DNA of 45,697 nucleotides, from positions 1 through 45,697 of the forward strand of contig CAVINS010000022.1 of assembly GCA_963643925.1 (NCBI GenBank). Direction: 5' to 3'. The position numbers and the translations under genes are program-made. Positions within the stretch are counted from its first letter, which is position 1, and the number at the start of each line of letters is the position of its first letter. This document shows positions 6,674 through 15,963 of the stretch, in pieces. Below the pieces are notes generated by a model. It worked only from the letters and a program-made list of their open reading frames with translations. It was not told the origin of the DNA and searched no databases. This DNA comes from Phocaeicola_A sp963643925. GTDB lineage: Bacteria; Bacteroidota; Bacteroidia; Bacteroidales; Bacteroidaceae.

Positions 6674-9600
6674 TGGACATCAGCAAATGGGCTTTCAAGA
6701 ACCGTAACCTCATCTATTTCTTCATAGCCGTGCTCATCGGCGGAGGCATCCTGGCCGCCTATCAGATGAGCAAGCTCGAGGACCCCGAGGTGAAGGTGAA
6801 GCTGGCGATGGTAGTCACTACCTACCCAGGAGCCTCGGCCCACCAAGTGGAGCTGGAGGTGACCGACGTGCTGGAGAAGAAAATCCGCACCATGGGCAAC
6901 ATCGACAATGTGGAGAGTTACTCGTACAACGACCTGTCCATCATAACCGTGGAGCTGCAGAGTACGGTGAACGACGCCAACGTGGAACAGTGTTGGGACA
7001 TGCTTCGGCGTAAGGTGAACGATGCCGTGGCCTCGCTGCCGGGCGGAGCATCCACACCGGTGGTGAAGGACGACTTCGGCAATGTGTACGGCATGTTCTA
7101 CGCCCTCACCGGCGACGGCCTGTCCGACCGCCAGCTGTCCGACTATGCGGAGCTGATAAAGCGCGAGATAGCCGAGGTGGACGGGGTGGACCGCGTGGAC
7201 CTCTACGGCAAGCGCTCGGAGTGCATCAACATCTCCCTGCTGCAGGACCGCATGGCAAACCTGGGCGTGAAACCCATAGAAGTACTCAGCACACTGAACG
7301 GACAAAACAAGACGACCTATTCGGGCTATTTCAATAATGGAGGCAACCGCATCCGGGTGACCGTGAGCGACAAGTTCTGCACCGTGGACGACATTGCAGG
7401 CATGCTGATACAAGGTCACGACGAAGACCAACTGCGGCTGAGCGACATCGCCACCGTGGAGAAGGGCTACGAGGAGCCTACACGCAACGAGATGTTCTAC
7501 GACCAACAACGGTCCATGGGCATACTGATTGCCGCATCGTCCTCGGCGGACATCGTGAAGGTGGGAAAGAGCGTGGAGGCACGGCTCGAGCAGCTGAAAG
7601 CCGAGCGTTTCCCCACCGGACTGGAGTACCATAAGGTGTTCTACCAACCCGAGAGGGTAGGGGACTCGCTGGGAACCTTCATCATCAACTTGATAGAGTC
7701 CGTGGTCATCGTGGTGCTGATACTGATGATTGCCATGGGATTCAAGAGCGGCATGATCATCGGCATCAGCCTGGTGATTACGGTGCTGGGCTCGTTCCTC
7801 TTCCTGCAGGCGGCAGGCGGAACGATGCAACGTGTGTCGTTGGCAGCCTTCATCCTGGCTATGGGTATGTTGGTGGACAACGCCATCGTCATCGTGGACG
7901 GCATCCTGGTGGACCTGAAAGCCGGCAAGGAGCGGATGGAAGCCATGACGAGCATAGGCCGACAGACGGCCATGCCGCTGTTGGGAGCCACACTGATTGC
8001 CATCATCGCCTTCCTGCCTATCTTCCTCTCACCGGACACGGCCGGAGTCTACACACGCGACCTCTTCATCGTGTTGGCAGTGTCGCTGTTGCTCAGCTGG
8101 GTGCTGGCCCTGCTGCATGTGCCCTTGATGTGCAACCGCTACCTCCGTCCGGCAGTGGAAATCAGCGCCTCGGGCAAACGGGAATACAAAGGCAAGACCT
8201 ACGCCGCCCTGCGCTCGGTGCTCCACTTCGGACTGGCGCACCGGTGGACGGTGGTGTTCACCATGGCCGGCTTGTTGCTGCTGTCCGTTTGGGGCTACCA
8301 GTTCATGCGCCAGGGATTCTTCCCCGACATGGTCTACAACCAGCTCTACATGGAGTATAAACTGCCCGAAGGAACCAATTCCACCCGCGTGGTGAAGGAC
8401 CTGACGGAGATACAGAACTATCTGAAGAGCCGCAAGGAGATTACCCACATCACCGCCTCCGTGGGCGGAACACCAGGACGTTACAACCTGGTGCGAAGCA
8501 TCGCCAACCCCTCGCTCGCCTATGGTGAACTCATCATCGACTTCACCTCGCCCGACGACCTGGTGGGCAACATCGACGAGATACAGGCCTATCTGACCAA
8601 AAACTATCCCGACGCCTACGTGAAGCTGAAACGCTACAACCTGATGTTCAAGAAGTACCCTATCGAGGCCCAGTTCGTGGGTCCCGACCCGCAGGTGCTC
8701 CATCAGTTGGCCGACAGTGCGCGTGCCATCATGGAACAAAGCCCATCGGTCTGCCTCATTACCACAGACTGGGAGCCTAAGGTGCCCGTTCTGACCGTGG
8801 AGTACGACCAAGCCGCCGCACGCATGATAGGACTGAGCCGCAACGACGTGAGCGTCTCGCTGCTGACAGCCGCCGGAGGCATTCCCATAGGCTCGTTCTA
8901 CGAAGGCATCCACCGCGAGAACATCTACGTGAAGTGCCTCGACAGCAACGGCAACGCCATAGAAGACCTCAACAACACCCAAGTGTTCTCGTCCATGCCC
9001 ACCGTGCAGGGACTGATGACCGAGGAGACCCTGATGAAACTGAAGACCGGCACACTGACGAAGGACGACATCATGGAGGCTGTGATGAGCAGCACCCCCC
9101 TGCAGCAAGTCTGCAAGAGCATCGACATCCGCTGGGAAGACCCCGTGATTCCGCGCTACAACGGACAGCGCAGCCAGCGCGTGCAGTGCTCGCCAGTGAC
9201 GGGAGTGGAGACAGAGAAAGCACGTGCCGAGATTGCCAAGAAGATAGAGCAGATACACTTGCCGGCAGGCTATTCGCTCCAGTGGCAGGGAGAGAAGAGC
9301 GCCAGCGACAAATCCATGAAGTACCTGTTCAAAAACTTCCCGTTGGCCATCATCATCATGATAGCCATCCTCATCATGCTGTTCAAGGACTACCGCAAGC
9401 CTACCATCATCTTCTGCAGCATCCCGCTGGTGTTCGTGGGTGTGGTCATCGTGATGCTGCTCACCGGCAAGACCTTCAACTTTGTGGCCATCGTGGGTAC
9501 GCTGGGACTGATAGGAATGATCATCAAGAACGGCATCGTGCTGATGGACGAAATCACCCTGCAGCTCAACGAAGGCGTGGAGCCCATCACCGCCCTGGTG

Positions 9601-9801
9601 GACAGTGCCCAGAGCCGTCTGCGGCCTGTCATGATGGCTTCGCTCACCACCATCCTGGGAATGATTCCGCTGCTCACCGACGCCATGTTCGGCTCACTGG
9701 CAGCCTCCATCATGGGTGGTCTGCTGTTCGGAACCTTCATCACGCTATTGTTTATTCCAGTCCTCTACGCACTCTTCTTCCACATCAAGAAGGGGGAATG
9801 A
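6670..9801 (+). CDS. RND family efflux permease (HAE1-like)
   Basis: The 1043-residue inner-membrane pump is of the AcrB/MexB superfamily and uses proton influx to extrude substrates through its adaptor and TolC partner. The family architecture is complete: TM1, a large periplasmic porter loop, a TM2-6 block (about 330-470), an amphipathic and TM7 region, a second loop and TM8-12 (about 870-1040). In TM4 the usual Asp-Asp proton-relay pair is Asp-Asn (D403-N404). The conserved lysine of TM10 is present (K953 in IIKNGIVL). The start overlaps the adaptor stop by 4 bp; ATG at 6673 is an equally possible start. The substrate cannot be predicted. Confidence 0.93.
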   Translation: MMDISKWAFKNRNLIYFFIAVLIGGGILAAYQMSKLEDPEVKVKLAMVVTTYPGASAHQVELEVTDVLEKKIRTMGNIDNVESYSYNDLSIITVELQSTVNDANVEQCWDMLRRKVNDAVASLPGGASTPVVKDDFGNVYGMFYALTGDGLSDRQLSDYAELIKREIAEVDGVDRVDLYGKRSECINISLLQDRMANLGVKPIEVLSTLNGQNKTTYSGYFNNGGNRIRVTVSDKFCTVDDIAGMLIQGHDEDQLRLSDIATVEKGYEEPTRNEMFYDQQRSMGILIAASSSADIVKVGKSVEARLEQLKAERFPTGLEYHKVFYQPERVGDSLGTFIINLIESVVIVVLILMIAMGFKSGMIIGISLVITVLGSFLFLQAAGGTMQRVSLAAFILAMGMLVDNAIVIVDGILVDLKAGKERMEAMTSIGRQTAMPLLGATLIAIIAFLPIFLSPDTAGVYTRDLFIVLAVSLLLSWVLALLHVPLMCNRYLRPAVEISASGKREYKGKTYAALRSVLHFGLAHRWTVVFTMAGLLLLSVWGYQFMRQGFFPDMVYNQLYMEYKLPEGTNSTRVVKDLTEIQNYLKSRKEITHITASVGGTPGRYNLVRSIANPSLAYGELIIDFTSPDDLVGNIDEIQAYLTKNYPDAYVKLKRYNLMFKKYPIEAQFVGPDPQVLHQLADSARAIMEQSPSVCLITTDWEPKVPVLTVEYDQAAARMIGLSRNDVSVSLLTAAGGIPIGSFYEGIHRENIYVKCLDSNGNAIEDLNNTQVFSSMPTVQGLMTEETLMKLKTGTLTKDDIMEAVMSSTPLQQVCKSIDIRWEDPVIPRYNGQRSQRVQCSPVTGVETEKARAEIAKKIEQIHLPAGYSLQWQGEKSASDKSMKYLFKNFPLAIIIMIAILIMLFKDYRKPTIIFCSIPLVFVGVVIVMLLTGKTFNFVAIVGTLGLIGMIIKNGIVLMDEITLQLNEGVEPITALVDSAQSRLRPVMMASLTTILGMIPLLTDAMFGSLAASIMGGLLFGTFITLLFIPVLYALFFHIKKGE

Positions 9802-9843
9802 CCGCGCGGACAACACAGATACGAACATTATTATAATAGGAAT

Positions 9844-11208
9844 ATGAAACATTCAATCATAGCTCTCTGCTCGCTGCTGACCGTAGCCACCGGCGCCACA
9901 GCACAGACGATGAGCCTAAGCCAATGCCGTGAGGCGGCATTGAAGAACAACAAAGAGATGGCGGCTGCCGTCAAGCAGACCGAAGGAGCCCGCTACACGA
10001 TGAAGAGCTACCGGGGCAACTTCTTCCCCAACTTCACCGCCACGGGCACAGGTCTCTACAGCAACGCCGAAGGGAAATACAGCTCCGGCAGCGGCAACTT
10101 GCCCACCTTCCAAGCCGATGCGACAGGACAGTTCACGCAGAACGGAGGCTTCGCCTACTTCCCCGGACTGGACCTGAACCTGAAAATAGGAACGGTGTAC
10201 ATGGCTGGAGTGCAGGTGGAACAACCCATCTTTATGGGCGGAAAGATAATAGCCGCCTACAAGATGGCCAAGCTCGGCAAGGAGATGTCGCAACTCAACG
10301 AGACACTGACAGAGACCGAAGTGATACTGAAAACTGACGAAGCCTATGCCAACGTGGTGAAGGCAAAGGAGATGTCGAAGGTGGCAGCCGCCTACAAAGC
10401 CACGCTGGAGGAGCTGCTGAAGAACGTGGAGAGCGCCTACAACAACGGCCTGCGCCCGCAGAACGATGTGCTGAAGGTGAAGGTGAAACTCAACGAGAGC
10501 GAACTCTCCGTGCGCAAGGCGGAGAACGCACTGCGGTTGGCGACGATGAACCTCTGCCACGTCATCGGCAGTCCGCTGACCTCCACCATCGAGGTGGAAG
10601 AGGGTTTCCCCGAGATGGAGCAGCAGACGACCCAGACGACCATGGACATTACCTCCCGGCCTGAATACGCCATACTGGGCAAACAGGAAGCCATCGCCAA
10701 GCAACAGGTGACGCTGAACCGCAGCGAACTGTTGCCCAAAATAGGTGTCGTGGGCGCTTTCGAATATGCCCACGGAATAGAGCTGAACGACCAGACCTTG
10801 TTCGACAAAGGCTCGTTCTACGTGATGCTGAACGTCAACGTTCCCCTGTTCCACTTCGGCGAGCGCATGAACAAGGTGAAGGCCGCCAAAGCCAAGCTGG
10901 AACAGATTCGCTACGAGCGTGAAAACACCAACGAACGCATGACGCTGGAGCTGGCACAAGCCTCGAACAACCTGGATGAGTCGCGCCTGGAGAGTGAGCT
11001 CGCCGACCGTTCACTGGAACAGGCCGAGGAGAACATGCGGGTGAGCAAGAAGCAGTATGAGGTGGGACTGGAGACCCTCTCGAACTACCTGGAGGCACAG
11101 ACCCTGTGGCAGAAAGCCTACAGCACAAAGGTAGACGCACACTTCCAAATGTACATCAACTACATCGCCTACCAGAAGGCTGCCGGCGTGCTGAAGACTA
11201 CGAAGTGA
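9844..11208 (+). CDS. TolC family outer-membrane efflux protein
   Basis: The 454-residue protein carries a Sec signal peptide (about residues 1-20, cleavage near ATA-Q) and the two long alpha-helical repeats of the OEP/TolC fold. Each repeat is rich in Ala, Glu, Lys and Asn. The first begins at SLSQCREAALKNNKEM and the second around residue 245. It would form the trimeric outer-membrane exit duct of the pump encoded just upstream, 42 bp away. A Gly/Ser/Tyr-rich insertion at about residues 70-105 is probably an outer-membrane beta or loop segment. A hairpin terminator follows about 110 bp after the stop. Confidence 0.92.
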   Translation: MKHSIIALCSLLTVATGATAQTMSLSQCREAALKNNKEMAAAVKQTEGARYTMKSYRGNFFPNFTATGTGLYSNAEGKYSSGSGNLPTFQADATGQFTQNGGFAYFPGLDLNLKIGTVYMAGVQVEQPIFMGGKIIAAYKMAKLGKEMSQLNETLTETEVILKTDEAYANVVKAKEMSKVAAAYKATLEELLKNVESAYNNGLRPQNDVLKVKVKLNESELSVRKAENALRLATMNLCHVIGSPLTSTIEVEEGFPEMEQQTTQTTMDITSRPEYAILGKQEAIAKQQVTLNRSELLPKIGVVGAFEYAHGIELNDQTLFDKGSFYVMLNVNVPLFHFGERMNKVKAAKAKLEQIRYERENTNERMTLELAQASNNLDESRLESELADRSLEQAEENMRVSKKQYEVGLETLSNYLEAQTLWQKAYSTKVDAHFQMYINYIAYQKAAGVLKTTK

Positions 11209-11317
11209 GAGCCCACCAAAACAGCTGAATTACTGAAATGATGAAACCTTGGCCGAAGGTGAAACTATTCACTTCATGCGAATACGATTTCAGTGTTTCA
11301 GATAGTATATAATAACG

Positions 11318-11356
11318 AAGAAGCGGAGTCCATGGTGCTGTGAGCTCCGCTTCTTT
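11318..11356 (+). terminator. Terminator of the first RND operon
   Basis: AAGAAGCGGAG (11318-11328) is complementary to the CTCCGCTTCTT tract at 11345-11355 and is followed by TTATT. The loop is about 16 nt and can shorten by internal pairing. Confidence 0.75.
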
Positions 11357-11486
11357 ATTCTATGGTCAGAAGAGTTTTGATGAAGGAGAATAAGTCTTTT
11401 AAAGTAGGATAGGAAGACTTCTATAGAACAGAGAAGAATACTGCCGTTGAAATAGAGAAGACTTCAAGTCCGACAAGCCTCTCGTT

Positions 11487-11610
11487 TTCTCCTCAGTCAG
11501 GAAAATATTTTTTCTCAGTCAGCGGAAAATATCTCTCCAGTTAAGAAGATTTTCTCCCTAGTGAAAGCAAACTTTCATCCAATGAAGGAGGTAACTCCCC
11601 GGTTACGTAG
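11487..11610. repeat. Array D: 20-22-bp-period tandem repeat
   Basis: A degenerate core recurs at 11494 (CAGTCAG), 11516 (CAGTCAG), 11538 (CAGTTAAG), 11559 (TAGTGAA), 11580 (CAATGAA) and 11600 (CGGTTACG), spaced 22, 22, 21, 21 and 20 bp. Each core is usually flanked by a CTCC-like tract on the left and GAAA-like tract on the right, giving weak dyads. The array sits in the convergent tolC/upp junction and runs up to the upp stop codon. Its core resembles that of array E. Confidence 0.7.
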
Positions 11611-11611
11611 A

Positions 11612-12262
11612 TTATTTCTCCCCGAAAGCCAAGTCGCCAGCATCGCCCAAACCCGGCACAATGTAGGAGTGTTCGTTGAGCGCAGGGTCGATGGCAGCGC
11701 ACCATACGGTCACGTTGGCAGTAGGCAACTTCTTCTGCAGATACTCGATGGCCTGCTGGGTGCCGATGACGGAAGCTATGTGAATCTCAGCCGGGGTACC
11801 CTTCGTCAGCATGGCTTGGAAACTCAGCTCCATGGAACTGCCGGTAGCCAACATCGGGTCGGCGATAATCAACGTCTTGCCTTCGATGGACGGAGAGGCA
11901 ATGTATTCGATGTGGATATCGAAGTTCAGAGGGTCATTGTACTTGCGGTAAGCCGACACGAAAGCATTTTCGGCATGGTCGAAGTAGTTGAGAAAACCCT
12001 GGTGGAACGGAAGTCCCGCACGAAGGATGGTGGCCAACACCACCTGGTTGTCAGGCACACGCACGTCGCAAACGCCCAAGGGAGTCTGCACGCTGCGCGT
12101 CGAATAATGCAGCGTCTTGCTCATCTCGTAAGCCATCACCTCGCCGATACGCTCGATGTTGCGTCGGAAGCGCAAGCGGTCGTTTTGCACATTTACATCT
12201 CTGATTTCCGCTACATATTGGTTAAGCACAGAATCCGACTCATTAAAATTGATTATTTTCAT
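11612..12262 (-). CDS. upp: Uracil phosphoribosyltransferase
   Basis: The enzyme converts uracil and PRPP to UMP in pyrimidine salvage. The 216-residue protein shows the PRPP-binding motif LIIADPMLATGSS at about residues 131-143 and the uracil-binding C-terminal segment with GLGDAGD (204-210). In place of the common start 138 nt further upstream I use the ATG at 12262, because residues before it do not match the family and this start falls downstream of the -7 box at 12306-12313. The length is normal for the family. The gene is divergent from pckA. Confidence 0.92.
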   Translation of the reverse strand: MKIINFNESDSVLNQYVAEIRDVNVQNDRLRFRRNIERIGEVMAYEMSKTLHYSTRSVQTPLGVCDVRVPDNQVVLATILRAGLPFHQGFLNYFDHAENAFVSAYRKYNDPLNFDIHIEYIASPSIEGKTLIIADPMLATGSSMELSFQAMLTKGTPAEIHIASVIGTQQAIEYLQKKLPTANVTVWCAAIDPALNEHSYIVPGLGDAGDLAFGEK

Positions 12263-12305
12263 AGCGTGGATTTTATATGAATTTGAATGTTTATGTATCG
12301 GGATA

Positions 12306-12313
12306 CAAAAATA
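12306..12313 (-). promoter_or_regulatory. -7 element of upp
   Basis: CAAAAATA on the plus strand reads TATTTTTG on the minus strand, an exact TAnnTTTG match 44 bp before the upp start. A possible -33 TTTG (plus-strand CAAA at 12331) lies 17 bp further upstream, slightly short of the usual spacing. Confidence 0.5.
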
Positions 12314-12451
12314 GACATTATTCTCAGAACCAAAAAACAAATGGCAAATAATATTGCAATCTCCATGTAGCAAATATGTTACACAAATATTAAAAGACAT
12401 TCTATTAAGGAAATATTTCTCTAAATGTTTTTTGCTAATTGAAGAAAGTAG

Positions 12452-12459
12452 TAATTTTG
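12452..12459 (+). promoter_or_regulatory. -7 element of pckA
   Basis: TAATTTTG is an exact TAnnTTTG match. A TTTG at 12431-12434 lies 17 bp upstream, and a TTTT at 12428-12431 gives the usual 20 bp. The transcript would carry a leader of about 135 nt before the pckA ATG. Confidence 0.5.
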
Positions 12460-12599
12460 TAGCGGATAAAGAAGGGGCTTGAACAAAAGGGCAAGCAATT
12501 CGGACTTATCCGGTTGCTATTTTTCACGAAATGGGCAACAAGCATAACAATAAGGTGAAAAGAAATATAGAGTATATTACACATTAAAAAAATCGCAAA

Positions 12600-14204
12600 A
12601 TGGCAAATTTAGATTTAAGCAAGTATGGCATTAGCGGTGTGACAGAGGTTCTGCACAACCCGTCATACGAGGTAATGTTTGCAGAGGAAACAAAACCGGG
12701 TTTGGAAGGTTTTGAAAAAGGTCAGGTAACAGAACTTGGTGCTGTTAACGTGATGACAGGTGTCTACACCGGCCGCTCTCCTAAAGATAAATTCCTGGTG
12801 ATGGACGAAACCAGCAAGGATACTGTATGGTGGACTTCTGAGGAATACAAGAACGACAACAAGCCCGTGACAGAGGCTACTTGGAAGGCTCTGAAAGAGC
12901 TCGCCGCCAAGGAACTCTCCAACAAGAAACTCTACGTGGTAGACGGTTACTGCGGTGCCAACAAAGCCACTTGCCTGAAGGTTCGTTTCATCATGGAAGT
13001 TGCATGGCAGGCTCACTTCGTGACCAACATGTTCATCCGTCCATCTAAAGAGGAGCTCGAGGACTTCGAACCCGACTTCATCGTTTACAACGCTTCCAAG
13101 GCTAAAGTTGAAAACTACAAGGAACTCGGCTTGAACTCTGAGACAGCTGTTGTGTTCAACTTGACTTCCAAGGAGCAGGTTATCATCAACACATGGTACG
13201 GCGGTGAGATGAAGAAAGGTATGTTCTCAATGATGAACTACTTCAACCCCTTGCGCGGCATCGCTTCTATGCACTGCTCCGCAAACACCAATATGGAAGG
13301 TACTGACTCAGCTATCTTCTTCGGACTCTCCGGTACAGGTAAGACAACACTTTCGACCGACCCGAAACGTAAACTTATCGGTGACGACGAGCACGGATGG
13401 GACGACGAGGGCGTGTTCAACTACGAAGGTGGTTGCTACGCTAAGGTTATCAACCTCGACAAAGAGAGCGAGCCCGACATCTACAACGCCATCAAACGCG
13501 ACGCTTTGCTGGAGAACGTTACCGTTGACGCCAACGGCAAGATCGACTTCGCCGACAAGAGCGTGACAGAGAACACTCGTGTATCTTATCCTATCTATCA
13601 TATCCAGAACATCGTTAAGCCGGTGTCTAAAGGACCTCACGCTCATCAGGTGATCTTCCTGTCAGCTGATGCCTTCGGTGTGTTGCCTCCTGTGTCTATC
13701 CTCAACTCTGAGCAGGCTCAGTACTACTTCCTGTCAGGATTCACAGCTAAGTTGGCAGGTACAGAGCGCGGAATCACAGAGCCGACTCCGACATTCTCCG
13801 CTTGCTTCGGTGCCGCTTTCTTGAGCTTGCATCCTACAAAGTACGCTGAGGAGCTGGTTAAGAAGATGAACAAGGTAGGCGCTAAGGCTTACTTGGTGAA
13901 CACAGGTTGGAACGGAACTGGCAAGCGTATCTCTATCCGCGACACACGTGGTATCATCGACGCCATCCTCGACGGCTCTATCGACAAAGCTCCGACAAAG
14001 GTTATTCCTTACTTCGACTTCGTTGTTCCTACAGAGTTGCCGGGCGTAGATCCTAACATCCTCGATCCTCGCGACACCTACGATTGCGCTTGCAAGTGGG
14101 AAGAGAAAGCCAAAGACCTGGCTGCACGCTTCATCAAGAACTTCTCTAAGTTCACAGGAAACGAAGCTGGCAAGGCCCTCGTAGCTGCTGGACCTAAGCT
14201 CTAA
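12600..14204 (+). CDS. pckA: Phosphoenolpyruvate carboxykinase (ATP)
   Basis: This enzyme interconverts oxaloacetate + ATP and PEP + CO2 + ADP. In Bacteroidales it usually runs in the carboxylating direction toward oxaloacetate and succinate, saving ATP. The 534-residue protein has the kinase-1a P-loop GLSGTGKT at residues 242-249, the preceding substrate-binding region around residue 190-240 and the adenine-binding C-terminal part. Its codons favour GGT, CGT and GTT, unlike the GGA/GGC-rich pump upstream. That is consistent with high expression. It has a long leader and a textbook terminator. Confidence 0.96.
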   Translation: MANLDLSKYGISGVTEVLHNPSYEVMFAEETKPGLEGFEKGQVTELGAVNVMTGVYTGRSPKDKFLVMDETSKDTVWWTSEEYKNDNKPVTEATWKALKELAAKELSNKKLYVVDGYCGANKATCLKVRFIMEVAWQAHFVTNMFIRPSKEELEDFEPDFIVYNASKAKVENYKELGLNSETAVVFNLTSKEQVIINTWYGGEMKKGMFSMMNYFNPLRGIASMHCSANTNMEGTDSAIFFGLSGTGKTTLSTDPKRKLIGDDEHGWDDEGVFNYEGGCYAKVINLDKESEPDIYNAIKRDALLENVTVDANGKIDFADKSVTENTRVSYPIYHIQNIVKPVSKGPHAHQVIFLSADAFGVLPPVSILNSEQAQYYFLSGFTAKLAGTERGITEPTPTFSACFGAAFLSLHPTKYAEELVKKMNKVGAKAYLVNTGWNGTGKRISIRDTRGIIDAILDGSIDKAPTKVIPYFDFVVPTELPGVDPNILDPRDTYDCACKWEEKAKDLAARFIKNFSKFTGNEAGKALVAAGPKL

Positions 14205-14235
14205 AATTCTATTGCATAATAATAGATACAGTCAG

Positions 14236-14270
14236 AACCTCCCCGTTTACAAAAGCGGGGAGGTTTTTTT
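14236..14270 (+). terminator. Rho-independent terminator of pckA
   Basis: AACCTCCCCG (14236-14245) pairs perfectly with CGGGGAGGTT (14256-14265), with a ten-base loop, followed by a run of T. Confidence 0.92.
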
Positions 14271-14279
14271 AGTTTGCCC

Positions 14280-14848
14280 ACACCCTGCACACATTATACC
14301 ATCCAAGTTACAACACGTACAGAAAACCCCAAAATGAGCCAAGGCTCAACTATCGATATTCTAGAGGTGAACTGACAAACACAAAACATACTTTCACACG
14401 ACTTGTTGATAACTCGGGGCCACACATGCTCGTAACCCTGTTCATAACGGTTGAAAACCTATTGAAACATGGGTGCAAAAAAACTCATAACTTATGGTGC
14501 ACTTTCCAACAGAATCACCATATAAAAAGATTCACCAACAATCCAAATAAAGAATACACGAGTTATTTAGTTAGTTTCAACATCATTTTTAGCAGGTTTA
14601 TGGGAGACTTTCGTCGTAAAGTTTTTAACTTTGCATGGTTTCAACAGCTTGTTAATAGAAATCGTAAGGTGCCTTATTATCAAGCATTAGAGACCAAAAG
14701 GCATGTTGATAAATTGTTATCAATTGAAACTTAGAGACTAATAACTTCATAAGCAAGAAAAAGGGGATTTATTTACGAACAGTATGAACTGCCTATTATC
14801 ATCAACATAAATTCCTTTTTAAATTAAAAACTAAAGAATATATATAAT
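14280..14848. other. AT-rich gap with DnaA-box-like motifs, possible origin region or long nadA leader
   Basis: No protein is supported; one 102-codon frame here has no protein-like composition. Three 9-mers of type TTATNAACA, one mismatch from the DnaA box TTATNCACA, lie on the minus strand at 14404-14412, 14439-14447 and 14704-14712. An inverted pair TTGATAA/TTATCAA (14706-14712, 14717-14723) and AT-rich DNA (14730-14848) follow. A 17-bp word at 14637-14653 recurs inverted at 20354-20370. The gap also contains an exact -7 box, TAACTTTG (14626-14633). That would give nadA a leader of about 210 nt, so a structured leader is the competing reading. Confidence 0.35.
14626..14633 (+). promoter_or_regulatory. 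Possible -7 element of nadA
   Basis: TAACTTTG matches TAnnTTTG exactly, but no TTTG is seen at the standard distance. The predicted leader would be about 210 nt and starts with a segment (GTTTCAA, 14638-14644) complementary to TTGAAAC (14724-14730). Confidence 0.35.
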
Positions 14849-15841
14849 ATGATGAAGGATGAATGGGTGAAGAAAGGTTTTGTTTGCGAACCTGTGGACA
14901 AGGGTATAGACCTGAAAGCCGAAATCGACAAGTTGCGTAAAGAGAAGAACGCTGTCATACTGGCGCACTACTACCAGACGGGCGACATACAGGACATTGC
15001 CGACTACGTGGGCGACAGCCTGGCCTTGGCACAGTGGGCTGCCAAGACGGACGCGGACATCATCGTGCTGTGCGGCGTGCACTTCATGGGCGAGACAGCC
15101 AAGGTGCTCTGTCCCGAGAAGAAAGTGCTGGTTCCGGACATGAACGCAGGCTGTTCGCTGGCCGACAGCTGTCCGGCGGACAAGTTCGCGCAATTCGTGG
15201 CCCAACACCCCGACCATACGGTCATCAGCTACGTCAACACCACCGCTGCCGTGAAGGCTGTGACGGACGTGGTCGTTACCTCCACCAATGCCCGCCAGAT
15301 AGTGGAGAGCTTTCCCAAGGAGACGAAGATGATATTCGGTCCCGACCGCAACCTCGGCAACTACATAAATAGCGTCACAGGCCGAGAAATGCTGCTTTGG
15401 GACGGAGCCTGCCACGTGCACGAGAAGTTCTCCGTAGAGAAGATTCTGGAGCTGAAGAAAGAGTATCCCGACGCTCCCGTCCTCGTACATCCCGAGTGCA
15501 AGGGCGCCGTGGTGAAGCTTGCCGACCTGGTTGGCTCCACAGCCGCCATACTGAAGTATGCCGTGAAGAGCGACAAGCACGACTTCATAGTGGCTACAGA
15601 GAGCGGCATCCTCCACGAGATGCGCCGGCAGTGCCCCCAAAAGAACTTCATTCCGGCCCCGCCCGACGACAGCACGTGTGCCTGCAACGAGTGCAACTTC
15701 ATGCGCTTGAATACGCTGGAGAAGCTCTATAACTGTCTGAAGTACGAGTATCCTGCCATTGAGGTGGATGCAGAGGTAGCACGCAAAGCCGTTAAGCCCA
15801 TCAACCGAATGCTCGAAATATCGGCTAAATTGGGCCTGTAA
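14849..15841 (+). CDS. nadA: Quinolinate synthase NadA
   Basis: NadA condenses iminoaspartate with dihydroxyacetone phosphate to quinolinate in de novo NAD synthesis, using a [4Fe-4S] cluster. The 330-residue protein shows the family motifs GETAKVL (81-87), the first cluster cysteine in GCSLADSC (C102), the second in GACHVHEKF (C188) and a cysteine group at C277, C279 and C282 that supplies the third ligand. The three-fold pseudo-repeat length is normal. ATG codons at 14849 and 14852 are both possible starts. Neither nadB nor nadC is next to it, so the pathway genes are dispersed here. Confidence 0.95.
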   Translation: MMKDEWVKKGFVCEPVDKGIDLKAEIDKLRKEKNAVILAHYYQTGDIQDIADYVGDSLALAQWAAKTDADIIVLCGVHFMGETAKVLCPEKKVLVPDMNAGCSLADSCPADKFAQFVAQHPDHTVISYVNTTAAVKAVTDVVVTSTNARQIVESFPKETKMIFGPDRNLGNYINSVTGREMLLWDGACHVHEKFSVEKILELKKEYPDAPVLVHPECKGAVVKLADLVGSTAAILKYAVKSDKHDFIVATESGILHEMRRQCPQKNFIPAPPDDSTCACNECNFMRLNTLEKLYNCLKYEYPAIEVDAEVARKAVKPINRMLEISAKLGL

Positions 15842-15923
15842 TTGTGTATAAAACAATATTGGTATTCTCTTTGGTAAATAGTATTACTTCAAAAATTTCG
15901 TCGTCATTCTCGTGTTTTTTAGC

Positions 15924-15931
15924 TATATTTG
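15924..15931 (+). promoter_or_regulatory. -7 element of mutS
   Basis: TATATTTG is an exact TAnnTTTG match, with predicted start near 15938 and a leader of about 26 nt. The -33 position is poor. Confidence 0.55.
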
Positions 15932-15963
15932 CCAAGTTGGATTTTTAAACGATTAAGATAGAT

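Noticed and set aside
14426..14734. 102-codon frame in the nadA upstream gap
   Set aside because: Translation lacks any domain or protein-like composition, and the gap has origin/leader-like features.
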